A stretch of 14,656 nt of DNA, from contig JALRFG010000036.1 of the NCBI GenBank assembly GCA_023253795.1, forward strand, positions 1 to 14,656, read 5' to 3'. Below, in pieces: positions 7,991-13,829 of this stretch. The notes under the pieces were generated by a model that was given only the letters and a program-made list of their open reading frames with translations, was not told the DNA's origin and ran no database searches. This stretch comes from Methylocystis sp. (GTDB lineage: Bacteria; Pseudomonadota; Alphaproteobacteria; Rhizobiales; Beijerinckiaceae). Position 1 is the stretch's first letter; the number at the start of each line of letters is the position of its first letter. The translations under genes and the position numbers were made by a program.

Positions 7991-9346
7991 ATGAACCTGA
8001 CTTTTCTTGGCGGCGTCGGCGGCGTCACGGGCTCGCGCTTCCTGCTGGAGCGCAAGGGCCAGCGCATTCTCATTGATTGCGGCCTGTTTCAGGGCCTGAA
8101 GAATTTACGCCTGCGCAACTGGGCGCCTTTGCCGATCAAACCCAAAAGCGTCGCCGCCGTCATTCTCACCCATGCGCATATCGACCATTCCGGCTATCTG
8201 CCCGCTTTGGTCCGCGATGGCTTCAAGGGGCCAATCTATTGTTCGAAAGCGACGCGCGAATTATGCAAGATTCTGCTGCCGGACAGCGCCCGCTTGCAGG
8301 AGCAGGACGCCGACTACGCCAATCGTCGCGGCTTCTCGAAACACAAACCCGCGCTGCCGCTTTATGACTCGAACGATGCGCGCCATGCGCTGCGGCTCTT
8401 TCAGTCGCTGGCTTTCGAGCGCATTCATGAACTGAAACAGGGTCCCGAAATCCGGCTGCGGCGCGCCGGCCATATTCTTGGCGCGTCGATCGTCGAACTC
8501 ACCTGGGGCGGTCGCAAAATCGTCTTTTCCGGCGATCTCGGACGCTATGGCGATCCGACCATGCCTGATCCCGCAGCGATGAACGACGCCGACTATCTTC
8601 TGGTCGAATCCACCTATGGCGATCGTCTGCACGACCGTCGCGCGGTCGAACCCATTCTCGCCAATCTGATCGAAGGCGCGCTGCGTCGCGGCGGCTCTGT
8701 GGTTATTCCTTCTTTCGCCGTCGGACGCGCACAAAGTCTGCTTTATCATCTCGAACGGCTGAAATCGGCCGGGCGACTAGCGGATGTTCCGATCTATCTC
8801 GACAGTCCAATGGCGATCGACGCCAGCGCCGCGCTGGATCAATTTCCGGAAGATCACCGACTTGGCGCAGAGGATTGGCGGCGGGCCTGCGCCATTGCGG
8901 AATATGTCGAAACGCCTGAGCGTTCCAAAGAGATTATCGCCGACGCACGATCAAAAATCATTATTTCAGCAAGCGGCATGGCGACAGGCGGCCGCGTGCT
9001 GCATCATTTGCGCAATTACGCGCCCGATGCGCGCAATCTGATTCTTTTCGCCGGTTATCAGGCGTCCGGCACACGCGGCGCCAGCATTGTCGCCGGCGCC
9101 GATACGATCAAACTCTTCGGCGAATATGTTCAAGTGCGCGCGCAAGTCGCTAATCTCGACATGCTCTCCGCGCATGCCGACGCCGATGAAATCATGCGCT
9201 GGCTGCATAATTTCCATCGCCCGCCACGCATGACTTTCATCGTCCATGGCGAGCCCTGCGCAGCCGATGCGCTGCGGCTACGCATACAGGACGAACTCGG
9301 CTGGCGTTGTCGGACGCCGGAATATGGCGACACGGCCGAGCTCTGA
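7991..9346 (+). CDS. MBL-fold, beta-CASP RNA-metabolising exonuclease/endonuclease-like protein
   Basis: This 451-residue metallo-beta-lactamase-fold nuclease of the beta-CASP group (CPSF73/YSH1-like; several bacterial members act on RNA) keeps all metal ligands. They are HAHIDHSG (His61, His63, Asp65, His66), His161 in AGHILGAS, Asp182 in SGDLGRYG, the beta-CASP motifs with His395 in SAHADADE, and His419 in VHGEP. VIPSFAVGRAQ and SASGMATGGR are also typical. MNLTFLGGVGGVTGS is the family N-terminus, so the ATG at 7991 is preferred to the in-frame ATG at 7904, which would overlap uup by 43 bases. It lies 44 bases after uup, probably in the same transcript. It is convergent with the small minus-strand gene, with only 10 bases between them. 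The exact RNA substrate is unknown. Confidence 0.92.
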   Translation: MNLTFLGGVGGVTGSRFLLERKGQRILIDCGLFQGLKNLRLRNWAPLPIKPKSVAAVILTHAHIDHSGYLPALVRDGFKGPIYCSKATRELCKILLPDSARLQEQDADYANRRGFSKHKPALPLYDSNDARHALRLFQSLAFERIHELKQGPEIRLRRAGHILGASIVELTWGGRKIVFSGDLGRYGDPTMPDPAAMNDADYLLVESTYGDRLHDRRAVEPILANLIEGALRRGGSVVIPSFAVGRAQSLLYHLERLKSAGRLADVPIYLDSPMAIDASAALDQFPEDHRLGAEDWRRACAIAEYVETPERSKEIIADARSKIIISASGMATGGRVLHHLRNYAPDARNLILFAGYQASGTRGASIVAGADTIKLFGEYVQVRAQVANLDMLSAHADADEIMRWLHNFHRPPRMTFIVHGEPCAADALRLRIQDELGWRCRTPEYGDTAEL

Positions 9347-9356
9347 ACGCTTTGCG

Positions 9357-9692
9357 TCAATGCGCTTTCTTGAGAGCGGCAAGCGCTTGCCGCGCGTCGA
9401 TAACGGCGTCGTCGAGATGATCCGCCACCGTGTGACTGATCGCTTCACCCAGATTGTCGATCGCGTTTTTGATCTCGCCGCCGGGGTGATCTTCATTGGC
9501 GTAGACAGCGAAATCACGCGCACTTTCTAAATTATCCAGCATGGCGTCCTTGTTCTTCGCCACGCCGGCCTCAATGCTCAATCGCGTATTCTCGATCGCA
9601 AATTGTAAATTATTAGCCGGACCAGCCAGAGACGATGCGAAAGAAACCGCCAACAGCGCAAGCGTCGCTGAAACCAACGAAAAATAACGCAT
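9357..9692 (-). CDS. small exported helical protein, possibly SmbP-like
   Basis: This is a 111-residue secreted protein. The signal peptide is MRYFSLVSATLALLAVSFAS, followed by SLAGPAN, with cleavage near residue 23. The mature part is all-helical and acidic, with repeated Ala/Asp/Asn heptads (LQFAIENTRLSIEAG, then EIKNAIDNLGEAISH). This recalls the small metal-binding protein (SmbP) family, but it has few His residues, so metal binding is doubtful. The start at 9692 is chosen because AGGAGG lies 6 bases upstream; the ATG 30 bases further up would precede that site. It is convergent with the beta-CASP gene. The function is unknown. Confidence 0.75.
   Translation of the reverse strand: MRYFSLVSATLALLAVSFASSLAGPANNLQFAIENTRLSIEAGVAKNKDAMLDNLESARDFAVYANEDHPGGEIKNAIDNLGEAISHTVADHLDDAVIDARQALAALKKAH
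9376..9393. repeat. 18-bp perfect palindrome in the 3' end of the small exported-protein gene
   Basis: GCGGCAAGCGCTTGCCGC is self-complementary over its whole length. It lies within the coding sequence, about 20 bases from its end, in the zone where two transcripts converge. There is no T-run on either side, so it is not a standard terminator. Confidence 0.8.
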
Positions 9693-9904
9693 AACGCCTC
9701 CTGATCCTGAGCGCGCGCACAAGCGTGCTCACAAACTCACCCGCATTTGAGAGACAGGCGAACCACACAAGGCAAGCCAGATCAACAGCCGCCGCCTCTG
9801 TGCGCTGGCGCACATTCGCTCCGGCAAGGCGCGATTATATTCTCTCGCAAGTTGAGCACGAGGCTCAAACAACATGACGCAAAGGCGAGCAAGCCGCGTT
9901 TAAT

Positions 9905-10010
9905 TCATAGTTCACATAAATTTCGGAACTGGTTGCGCCTGCCGTTCCCCTCACCCACGTGGGCGCAACCTGGGAGGGCCGTCAGCTTGCTGGCGGCCCT
10001 CACATTTTTT
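9905..10010 (+). ncRNA. probable small RNA with CU-rich loop and intrinsic terminator
   Basis: A gene-free GC-rich stretch folds into two stable hairpins. Stem 1 pairs 9931-9939 with 9962-9970 (nine perfect pairs, GGTTGCGCC/GGCGCAACC). Its 22-base loop is pyrimidine-rich (CCGTTCCCCTCACCC), able to pair with Shine-Dalgarno sequences. Stem 2 is the 12-bp terminator at 9974-10001 followed by a T-run. The architecture resembles Rhizobiales trans-acting sRNAs of the suhB/alpha-r14 kind, recalled from general knowledge and not verified. The 5' end is a guess, since no clear promoter is seen; a TTGAGC-N5-GCTCAA dyad lies upstream at 9852-9868. The alternative is an orphan terminator of an unseen short transcript. 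Confidence 0.55.
9974..10010 (+). terminator. strong rho-independent terminator
   Basis: A 12-bp stem (9974-9985 with 9990-10001, one G-T pair) closes a CTTG loop. ACA and six T follow. It ends the probable small RNA. Confidence 0.9.
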
Positions 10011-10040
10011 GAAGATCGCGCATGTTTTTTGAAGATCGCG
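10001..10040. repeat. 20-base tandem duplication behind the terminator
   Basis: Two adjacent 20-base units share an identical 16-base core TTTTTTGAAGATCGCG (10005-10020 and 10025-10040). The first unit supplies the T-run of the terminator, so the duplication adds a second T-run without a stem. Confidence 0.9.
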
Positions 10041-10147
10041 TATGGCGCGTGCTGCTGGCGCAACAAACAAGCGATGATGCGAACGCAAAACGACGCCCCG
10101 CGATCACACGCTGGCGTCATAAGCAGATGTTCGAAAGATCAGGAAGG

Positions 10148-10193
10148 TGGTGCCGCTTAAGAGATTCGAACTCCCGACCCCCTCATTACGAAT
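10148..10193 (-). other. att site: 3' fragment of tRNA-Thr(CGU)
   Basis: On the minus strand this reads anticodon loop TTCGTAA (anticodon CGT), 3' anticodon stem TGAGG, variable loop, T-arm (GGGAG-TTCGAAT-CTCTT), 3' acceptor strand AAGCGGC, discriminator A and encoded CCA. That is the 3' part of a threonine tRNA whose 5' acceptor strand would be GCCGCTT. The sequence stops being tRNA-like just past the anticodon loop: no D-arm or 5' acceptor strand follows, only AT-rich DNA. It is therefore a non-functional remnant left by integration in the anticodon region. Polarity places the intact tRNA copy to the right of the island, outside the window. Confidence 0.85.
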
Positions 10194-10199
10194 AATGAG
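10182..10199. promoter_or_regulatory. dyad spanning the island junction (recombinase core candidate)
   Basis: CTCATTA-CGAA-TAATGAG is a perfect 7-bp inverted repeat. Its left arm belongs to the tRNA and its right arm to the island. This is the layout expected of a tyrosine-recombinase core, with the anticodon-stem dyad as arms and the anticodon loop as overlap region. Confidence 0.6.
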
Positions 10200-10226
10200 A
10201 TCTTTGTTATTTTTCAATGTTTTAAA

Positions 10227-10252
10227 TTGTATATTGTATAGTTTGTTGTATA
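10227..10252 (+). repeat. three TTGTATA heptamers next to the att core
   Basis: TTGTATA occurs at 10227-10233, 10234-10240 and 10246-10252, all in the same orientation. The first two abut and the third follows after 5 bases. They begin 34 bases inside the island junction, a location suited to recombinase arm-type or accessory-protein sites. Confidence 0.6.
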
Positions 10253-10624
10253 GCGGTAAAACTGCTTATGGCCCACAATCAAAGGTCTACGAAATTATCC
10301 CCAGATTTTTAGCCCTATCAACGATGCATATAATTCATATCATCATGCCCATACTTCAATAGCAACGATAGGGTTTCTAATTATCTATGGTTATGATTAA
10401 GTTATAGCCTTTAAACATTCTCCCTAAACGAAAATATTTTTTGCAATCTCATTTAGCTGCGCGGCCAGTTTCGTTCCTAATAGATAAGGAATTGCAGTCC
10501 ACGTAATTGTAAACATTCATAAGGAAGCCCAGATTACCAGAATTGAACTTGTTTTTTTTTTATCCTGAGCATACTGGTTTGATATGCGCGCCTGATTTCT
10601 TCGGGCGGCAGTAGAGGTCACGCT
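10253..10624. other. island non-coding stretch between att and first gene
   Basis: I see no supportable gene here. The stretch is AT-rich, with a T-run at about 10551-10561 that has no GC-rich stem in front of it and so is not a standard terminator. The promoter of the following gene is presumably in its last 100 bases, but no clear -35/-10 pair is visible. Confidence 0.5.
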
Positions 10625-10948
10625 ATGAGCCAGATTAATACCAACCAAGAACTCTATGGCATAGCTAAAGCTTTAGAAACTTTGACAAATGGTCATATTA
10701 CGGTTTCGGAAGTATTTTTCCTGGACGAACTCTGGTACGGACATGGAGACAACTACGCACTGGCTGCTTATTATGCTTTGCCAGATATGTTTAAGCCTTT
10801 CATGGCAAACCAAATTCAGGACGCCATCAAGGCAGCTGACTGGACCCCTCCGCACAATCTTGTAGTTGCGCCAAGCGCGGATCCCTCCACGGGAGTCGGC
10901 GTTGTCGGTTCAACATCAACGGGAGGTTCTGGCGGACTCCTCGGTTAA
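10625..10948 (+). CDS. hypothetical 107-residue protein with Gly/Ser-rich tail
   Basis: I do not recognise this family. The first 75 residues look like a compact helical, aromatic-rich domain (VFFLDELWYGHGDNYALAA, then YYALPDMFKPF). A Pro-containing linker leads to a low-complexity tail (GVGVVGSTSTGGSGGLLG). There is no signal peptide or membrane segment. The ATG follows GAGG with about 8 bases spacing, and a terminator lies 27 bases downstream, so it is a complete single-gene transcription unit. It is the first gene inside the island. Confidence 0.7.
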   Translation: MSQINTNQELYGIAKALETLTNGHITVSEVFFLDELWYGHGDNYALAAYYALPDMFKPFMANQIQDAIKAADWTPPHNLVVAPSADPSTGVGVVGSTSTGGSGGLLG

Positions 10949-10974
10949 TTAGAATAGCGAGGGCAAAAGTCATA

Positions 10975-11004
10975 ACCCTACCCTTTTAGAGGGCAGGGGT
11001 TTTG
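10975..11004 (+). terminator. rho-independent terminator after the Gly-tailed protein gene
   Basis: ACCCT-A-CCCT pairs with AGGG-CA-GGGGT around a TTTAG loop. The stem has 9 pairs, one a G-T, and a small internal loop, and is followed by TTTTGCTTT. Confidence 0.75.
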
Positions 11005-11167
11005 CTTTATAATTCCTGCTAACCAGAAGAACAAAACTCCAAAAACCAATTTGCATGGAGCATTTGCCGCAATATTGGGCTATCGGGCAAATTTCACCTG
11101 ACCAGAGATAAACTTTCCACTATCCAAGAATCTTATAGGTTACCCTTACTGAACTACCCTCATAGTG

Positions 11168-11183
11168 CGGGTAAAACTACCCG
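11168..11183. promoter_or_regulatory. inverted repeat just upstream of a secreted-protein gene
   Basis: CGGGTA-AAAC-TACCCG is a perfect 6-bp dyad, 20 bases before the ATG at 11204. It could be an operator or a 5'-UTR hairpin; no T-run follows, so it is not a terminator. Two TACCCT-like words lie just upstream (11140-11160). Confidence 0.35.
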
Positions 11184-11203
11184 AGATCCACAAAGGGAAA
11201 CCG

Positions 11204-11629
11204 ATGATATTTCGCCACCTAACGATATTAATAACAACCCTATTCACTACATCGGCGACAGCTCAGTCAGTGAATTACAAGAGCGCAGAAGCAATTGCTG
11301 GTGCGCAGACTCAATTAGATTATTTCGCCACAGGTAAGAAAGATTGTTCTGCCGCCCCTCCTCCATCAATAAGAGTGATAACGCCACCCAGACATGGATT
11401 ACTAACGATCCGACGCGGGACTGTGACAACAAATAAAATACCTAACTGCCCCAGCCTTCAGGCTCCAGCCAATGTAGTCTTTTATACTGGCAACGCTGGA
11501 TATAAAGGATCAGACGCGGTCATCTACGAAATCACAGATGCCAAGGGAGAGATTGCAGTTTACAACATCAGCCTTACCGTTAAAGAAGGACAGAATCCTG
11601 ATGTTAAATTGCCAGGACAGCCACTGTAA
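11204..11629 (+). CDS. small secreted protein with Ig-like/cadherin-like beta domain
   Basis: This is a 141-residue exported protein. The signal peptide is MIFRHLTILITTLFTTSATA, then QS, with cleavage near residue 21. The mature part resembles a single Ig-like or cadherin-type repeat: TPPRHGLLTI, then VVFYTGNAGYKGSDAVIYEI, then DAKGEIAVYNISLTV. That spacing (P-x-HG, Y-x-G-x-x-G-x-D, D-x-x-G) is common in bacterial Big/cadherin-like domains. Two Cys (in KKDCS and IPNCPS) may form a disulfide. The ATG at 11204 is chosen because AAAGGG lies upstream and the signal peptide begins there; the GTG at 11165 would add a charged leader. It is convergent with the next secreted protein gene. The role is unknown. 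Confidence 0.7.
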   Translation: MIFRHLTILITTLFTTSATAQSVNYKSAEAIAGAQTQLDYFATGKKDCSAAPPPSIRVITPPRHGLLTIRRGTVTTNKIPNCPSLQAPANVVFYTGNAGYKGSDAVIYEITDAKGEIAVYNISLTVKEGQNPDVKLPGQPL

Positions 11630-11683
11630 TAAGTCTTGGCGTTACGAGTCTTATACAGCCAAGTAATAGGGAGTATATACCGA

Positions 11684-12076
11684 TTAGAATAGAGGGTGCT
11701 TAATAGAACCCTCAGGAGAAATTACATTAGTTTCCCATGACTTTTCATCATCAGGTAAAACCTGCGTAATTTTTTCAAGCCGATTGTGTGTAAACCAGAA
11801 ATATATGTCTATCTGACGAGGTAAAGAATAAATCATCGTCGCGTTCTTTTTGGTGACCGCATAAGGGTCGCCATAGCCTGAGGATCGTGTGAGGGCAGAG
11901 AAGTCAGCGTAACTCATTCCAATATCTGGGTGCTTTGTCGGAATATTCGGTGGCGGCGTTGTAACAACGGACCACAAAGACCCCAGTGGATTTATATCTT
12001 GGGCATGAGCAAAAGACCCCGACGCAAGAAGCATCAGACAAGCGATTGATACAGGGTGTTTAGTGCTCTTCTTCAT
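11684..12076 (-). CDS. small secreted protein of unknown function
   Basis: This is a 130-residue exported protein with a good signal peptide: MKKSTKHP, then hydrophobic VSIACLMLLASGSFA and HAQ-D, cleaved near residue 26. The mature part has a Pro-rich start (TTPPPNIPTKHP), then a mixed region with aromatic strands (MIYSLPRQIDIYFWFTHN). There is no Cys in the mature part. The family is not recognised. It has only a weak ribosome site (TTGGAAAT). It converges on the Ig-like protein gene with about 54 bases between the stops and no clear terminator. The 286 bases upstream (12077-12362) hold no supportable gene. Confidence 0.65.
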   Translation of the reverse strand: MKKSTKHPVSIACLMLLASGSFAHAQDINPLGSLWSVVTTPPPNIPTKHPDIGMSYADFSALTRSSGYGDPYAVTKKNATMIYSLPRQIDIYFWFTHNRLEKITQVLPDDEKSWETNVISPEGSIKHPLF

Positions 12077-12362
12077 ATTTCCAACGCCACAAAAAACATT
12101 TTATAATCAAGCATTATCAAGATTTAGGATGTTAATCAACGACGACAGCAAACACACGCCCGTATGTATACGCCCCAAGCTGCCCTGCGCGGCAACAAAT
12201 CATTTACCCAGCAATCAACATCAAACTCAGGAAAGCCAGATTGCCAGGGAAACTCGGCTCATAAGGATCCGCATATAGGGCAAGTATGTGATCTCACAGC
12301 GTATATGGCCACTTTCCGCACTTCAGCTACGAGGGGGCAACCCTGATTTGAGCCACATTCAA

Positions 12363-12644
12363 TCAATTCAGAGTTTTAGGAGCAACGACCATCCATTGAC
12401 GAATTCTTTGCATCTCTGCTTGATATGCTTCCTTTGCAGCAACGCTAAGTATGGGTCTATCGCGAAGTCGCAGCCTATGATGCTCCGCAAGTGCATCCAG
12501 TCTCGCATTGAGGTTAGCATTCAATTCTTTACTCAGGTTATTTAATTTATCTGCGGGCATTTCGGGAGCTGCAAGAATCTGAAATCTCGCGGTCATTGTG
12601 GCGAGTTGTTTAGCCGTGGCAATAGTAGTTACCTGAAGCTTCAT
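12363..12644 (-). CDS. hypothetical 93-residue helical protein
   Basis: The family is not recognised. It is predicted helical throughout, with amphipathic stretches and many Leu, Ala, Asn and Arg (DKLNNLSKELNANLNARL, then EAYQAEMQRIRQWMVVAP). It has no signal peptide, membrane segment or Cys. AGGGG precedes the ATG by about 8 bases, and a TTGAAC-17-TATATG promoter lies just upstream, so this is a plausible independent gene. The short size and lack of homology leave some doubt. The Leu/Asn heptads may allow a coiled coil. Confidence 0.6.
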   Translation of the reverse strand: MKLQVTTIATAKQLATMTARFQILAAPEMPADKLNNLSKELNANLNARLDALAEHHRLRLRDRPILSVAAKEAYQAEMQRIRQWMVVAPKTLN

Positions 12645-12650
12645 CTCAAA

Positions 12651-12668
12651 CCCCTACTTGAGCAGGGG
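12651..12668. promoter_or_regulatory. palindrome covering the ribosome site and predicted start of transcription
   Basis: CCCCT-N8-AGGGG (12651-12655 with 12664-12668) includes, on the minus strand, the AGGGG ribosome site of the 93-residue protein gene. The predicted transcription start (about 12663) falls inside it, so only part would be transcribed. An operator is then more likely than an RNA switch. Confidence 0.35.
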
Positions 12669-12669
12669 G

Positions 12670-12698
12670 CATATATGGAATGGAGGGCTTAAGTTCAA
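12670..12698 (-). promoter_or_regulatory. sigma70-type promoter for the 93-residue protein gene
   Basis: On the minus strand TTGAAC (12698-12693) and TATATG (12675-12670) are separated by exactly 17 bases. The predicted start is about 20 bases before the ATG. Confidence 0.5.
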
Positions 12699-12968
12699 TA
12701 CTCGTTGAGAGAGAGAAATACGCAAAAAAATAAAATATTTGTGGAAGCATAACATATACTCGGTGAGAACAATACAAATGCATATACAACTTAAATCAGC
12801 TCAGAACTCACTCAATGCAACAATTCATGAACAGCGATATTAACTCTAATAAATTACTATTATACAGGAGTTATAAATGAAATCCTCATATTGAATAATA
12901 GGAGAAATCGATATAATTAATGAGTAGTTACCTTTTGAGGGTAGACGTAATTTCTTCTAAAGAAGTAA
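12699..12968. other. AT-rich non-coding stretch with micro-ORFs
   Basis: There is no convincing gene. On the plus strand AGGAG precedes ATG-AAA-TCC-TCA-TAT-TGA (12877-12894, peptide MKSSY). After it come TTGAAT (12891) and TATAAT (12912) at a short 15-base spacing, then a 27-codon frame starting MSSYLL (12920-13003) with no well-placed ribosome site. This could be a leader-peptide-like remnant or chance. Confidence 0.3.
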
Positions 12969-12988
12969 GAGCAGCTCCAAAGCTGCCC
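12957..12988 (-). terminator. rho-independent terminator after the DUF6641-like gene
   Basis: On the minus strand GGGCAGCT-TTGG-AGCTGCTC (12988-12969) forms an 8-bp stem with one G-T pair. T-rich TTACTTCTTT follows. It starts 17 bases after the stop codon. Confidence 0.6.
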
Positions 12989-13005
12989 CTACTACACATT
13001 TAGGT

Positions 13006-13437
13006 TTACGCTGCCTTCTTCACAGCCTTCTGTCCAACACGCTGTATCCCATTAAGCAATGCGTCAAACTCACCATTCCGCACAGCCGTTATCACAGCCT
13101 CAATCACAGCGACCAAGTTCGTCTTATCACCAACAGCAATAGCCGCTTTGCCTTTTTCAATCTCAATAAGTTTTGATCCATAGCGGACAGTGAAGAAGCA
13201 GTTACCCATCATATCAACAACCCACCACTTTTTCACACGCTTCTGCTTTTCCACTAATTGCTTACTGCCATCATCCTGCTTAAGCCACTTCTGCGCCGTC
13301 ATAACAAACATGGGGTCATTTGCCAAAGCCAACTGCTGCTCCAACTGTGTCAGCAGTTTAGCACGACGCTTCATAACAGGATCGCTATTGGACAATTTGG
13401 GAAGCGTGGTAATGTTGAGTGCTTTTAGTGTGCTCAT
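13006..13437 (-). CDS. DUF6641-like hypothetical protein
   Basis: This 143-residue cytoplasmic protein matches, from memory, the pattern of DUF6641. It starts MSTLKALNITTLPKL, then PVMKRRAKLLTQLEQQLALA, then WLKQDDGSKQLVEKQKRVKKWW. After this come VRYGSKLIEIEKGKAAIAVG and a helical C-terminus ending KKAA. The highly basic middle around KQKRVKKWW could contact nucleic acid, but this is inference. The ATG at 13437 is preferred to 13467 because GGAG lies 7 bases upstream and the family N-terminus begins there. A terminator follows, so it is probably monocistronic. Such proteins are known from alphaproteobacterial genomes and have no described function. Confidence 0.75.
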   Translation of the reverse strand: MSTLKALNITTLPKLSNSDPVMKRRAKLLTQLEQQLALANDPMFVMTAQKWLKQDDGSKQLVEKQKRVKKWWVVDMMGNCFFTVRYGSKLIEIEKGKAAIAVGDKTNLVAVIEAVITAVRNGEFDALLNGIQRVGQKAVKKAA

Positions 13438-13467
13438 TGCCAACTCCAATGTTCGAGCCAGCCTCAA

Positions 13468-13692
13468 GCATGTGGTCAGTTATTATCTATTCCTACCAAT
13501 AATGCGTAATCAGCGTCAGTTTTTTGATGGAATATCGGGGTTGCTACAATCAGCCACGATTTGTGATTTTAGCACTGTGCCATTTCATCAGCATTGTTTA
13601 TTCAATAAGCAGCAAGAGCAACCGAATTATCAGCCAAATCACCCCATTATTTCGGTTGACCAAGCAAAAAGCAGAAGCAAAATAACAACAAA
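13468..13692. other. island non-coding stretch upstream of the DUF6641-like gene
   Basis: No supportable gene is seen. A plus-strand open frame of 201 codons (13190-13795) runs through here but is antisense to the DUF6641-like gene over much of its length and is Cys/Ser/Phe-rich, so it is taken as a shadow. The promoter of the DUF6641-like gene should lie in 13440-13530 but is not clear. Confidence 0.5.
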
Positions 13693-13829
13693 TAGCATTA
13701 TGCTACATCTCGTAATCGTGGATGATTTTACGAGGGCGAAGCGAAGCGAAATAAGCGTCATACAGCAACGCAGCCCCTGCCCTGCTACACAATAGCGGGC
13801 ATGGCTATAAATGGCATATAGCGGGCTGC
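13693..13829. other. highly structured non-coding element (hairpins, GCGAA triplet, three-way junction)
   Basis: Four inverted repeats are packed into 137 bases. These are TAGCA-TTA-TGCTA (13693-13705); CTCGTAA-N12-TTACGAG (13709-13734); and a closed junction of outer stem GCAGCCC (13770-13776) with GGGCTGC (13823-13829) enclosing two hairpins. Hairpin B pairs TGCCC-T-GCTA with TAGCGGGCA (13778-13801), with one bulged base and a 5-base loop. Hairpin A pairs GCTATA with TATAGC (13804-13822), with a 7-base loop. Only three junction bases are unpaired. Three tandem GCGAA (13736-13750) lie between. It starts at the stop codon of the Gln-rich protein, on that gene's 3' side. It could be a structured 3' UTR or RNA, a REP-like element, or a protein-binding or origin-like site. 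Confidence 0.5.

Noticed and set aside
10148..10199. Possible complete tRNA with an 8-base anticodon loop
   Set aside because: The downstream bases contain no D-arm and no GCCGCTT strand to close the acceptor stem, so it is only a 3' fragment.
10540..10565. T-run as a terminator
   Set aside because: No GC-rich stem precedes the T-run and no gene ends nearby.
11027..11338. Open plus-strand frame of about 100 codons without a start codon, upstream of and overlapping the Ig-like protein gene
   Set aside because: There is no ATG/GTG start or ribosome site, and the overlapping frame with a signal peptide is much better supported.
10516..12245. Apparent similarity between about 10520-10540 and 12226-12245 (AAG-CCAGATT-CCAG-like)
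   Set aside because: The match is short, with several mismatches, and no extended repeat could be traced by eye.
13190..13795. Plus-strand open frame of 201 codons
   Set aside because: It lies antisense to the DUF6641-like gene, lacks a ribosome site, has a Cys/Ser/Phe-rich shadow composition, and runs through the structured non-coding element.
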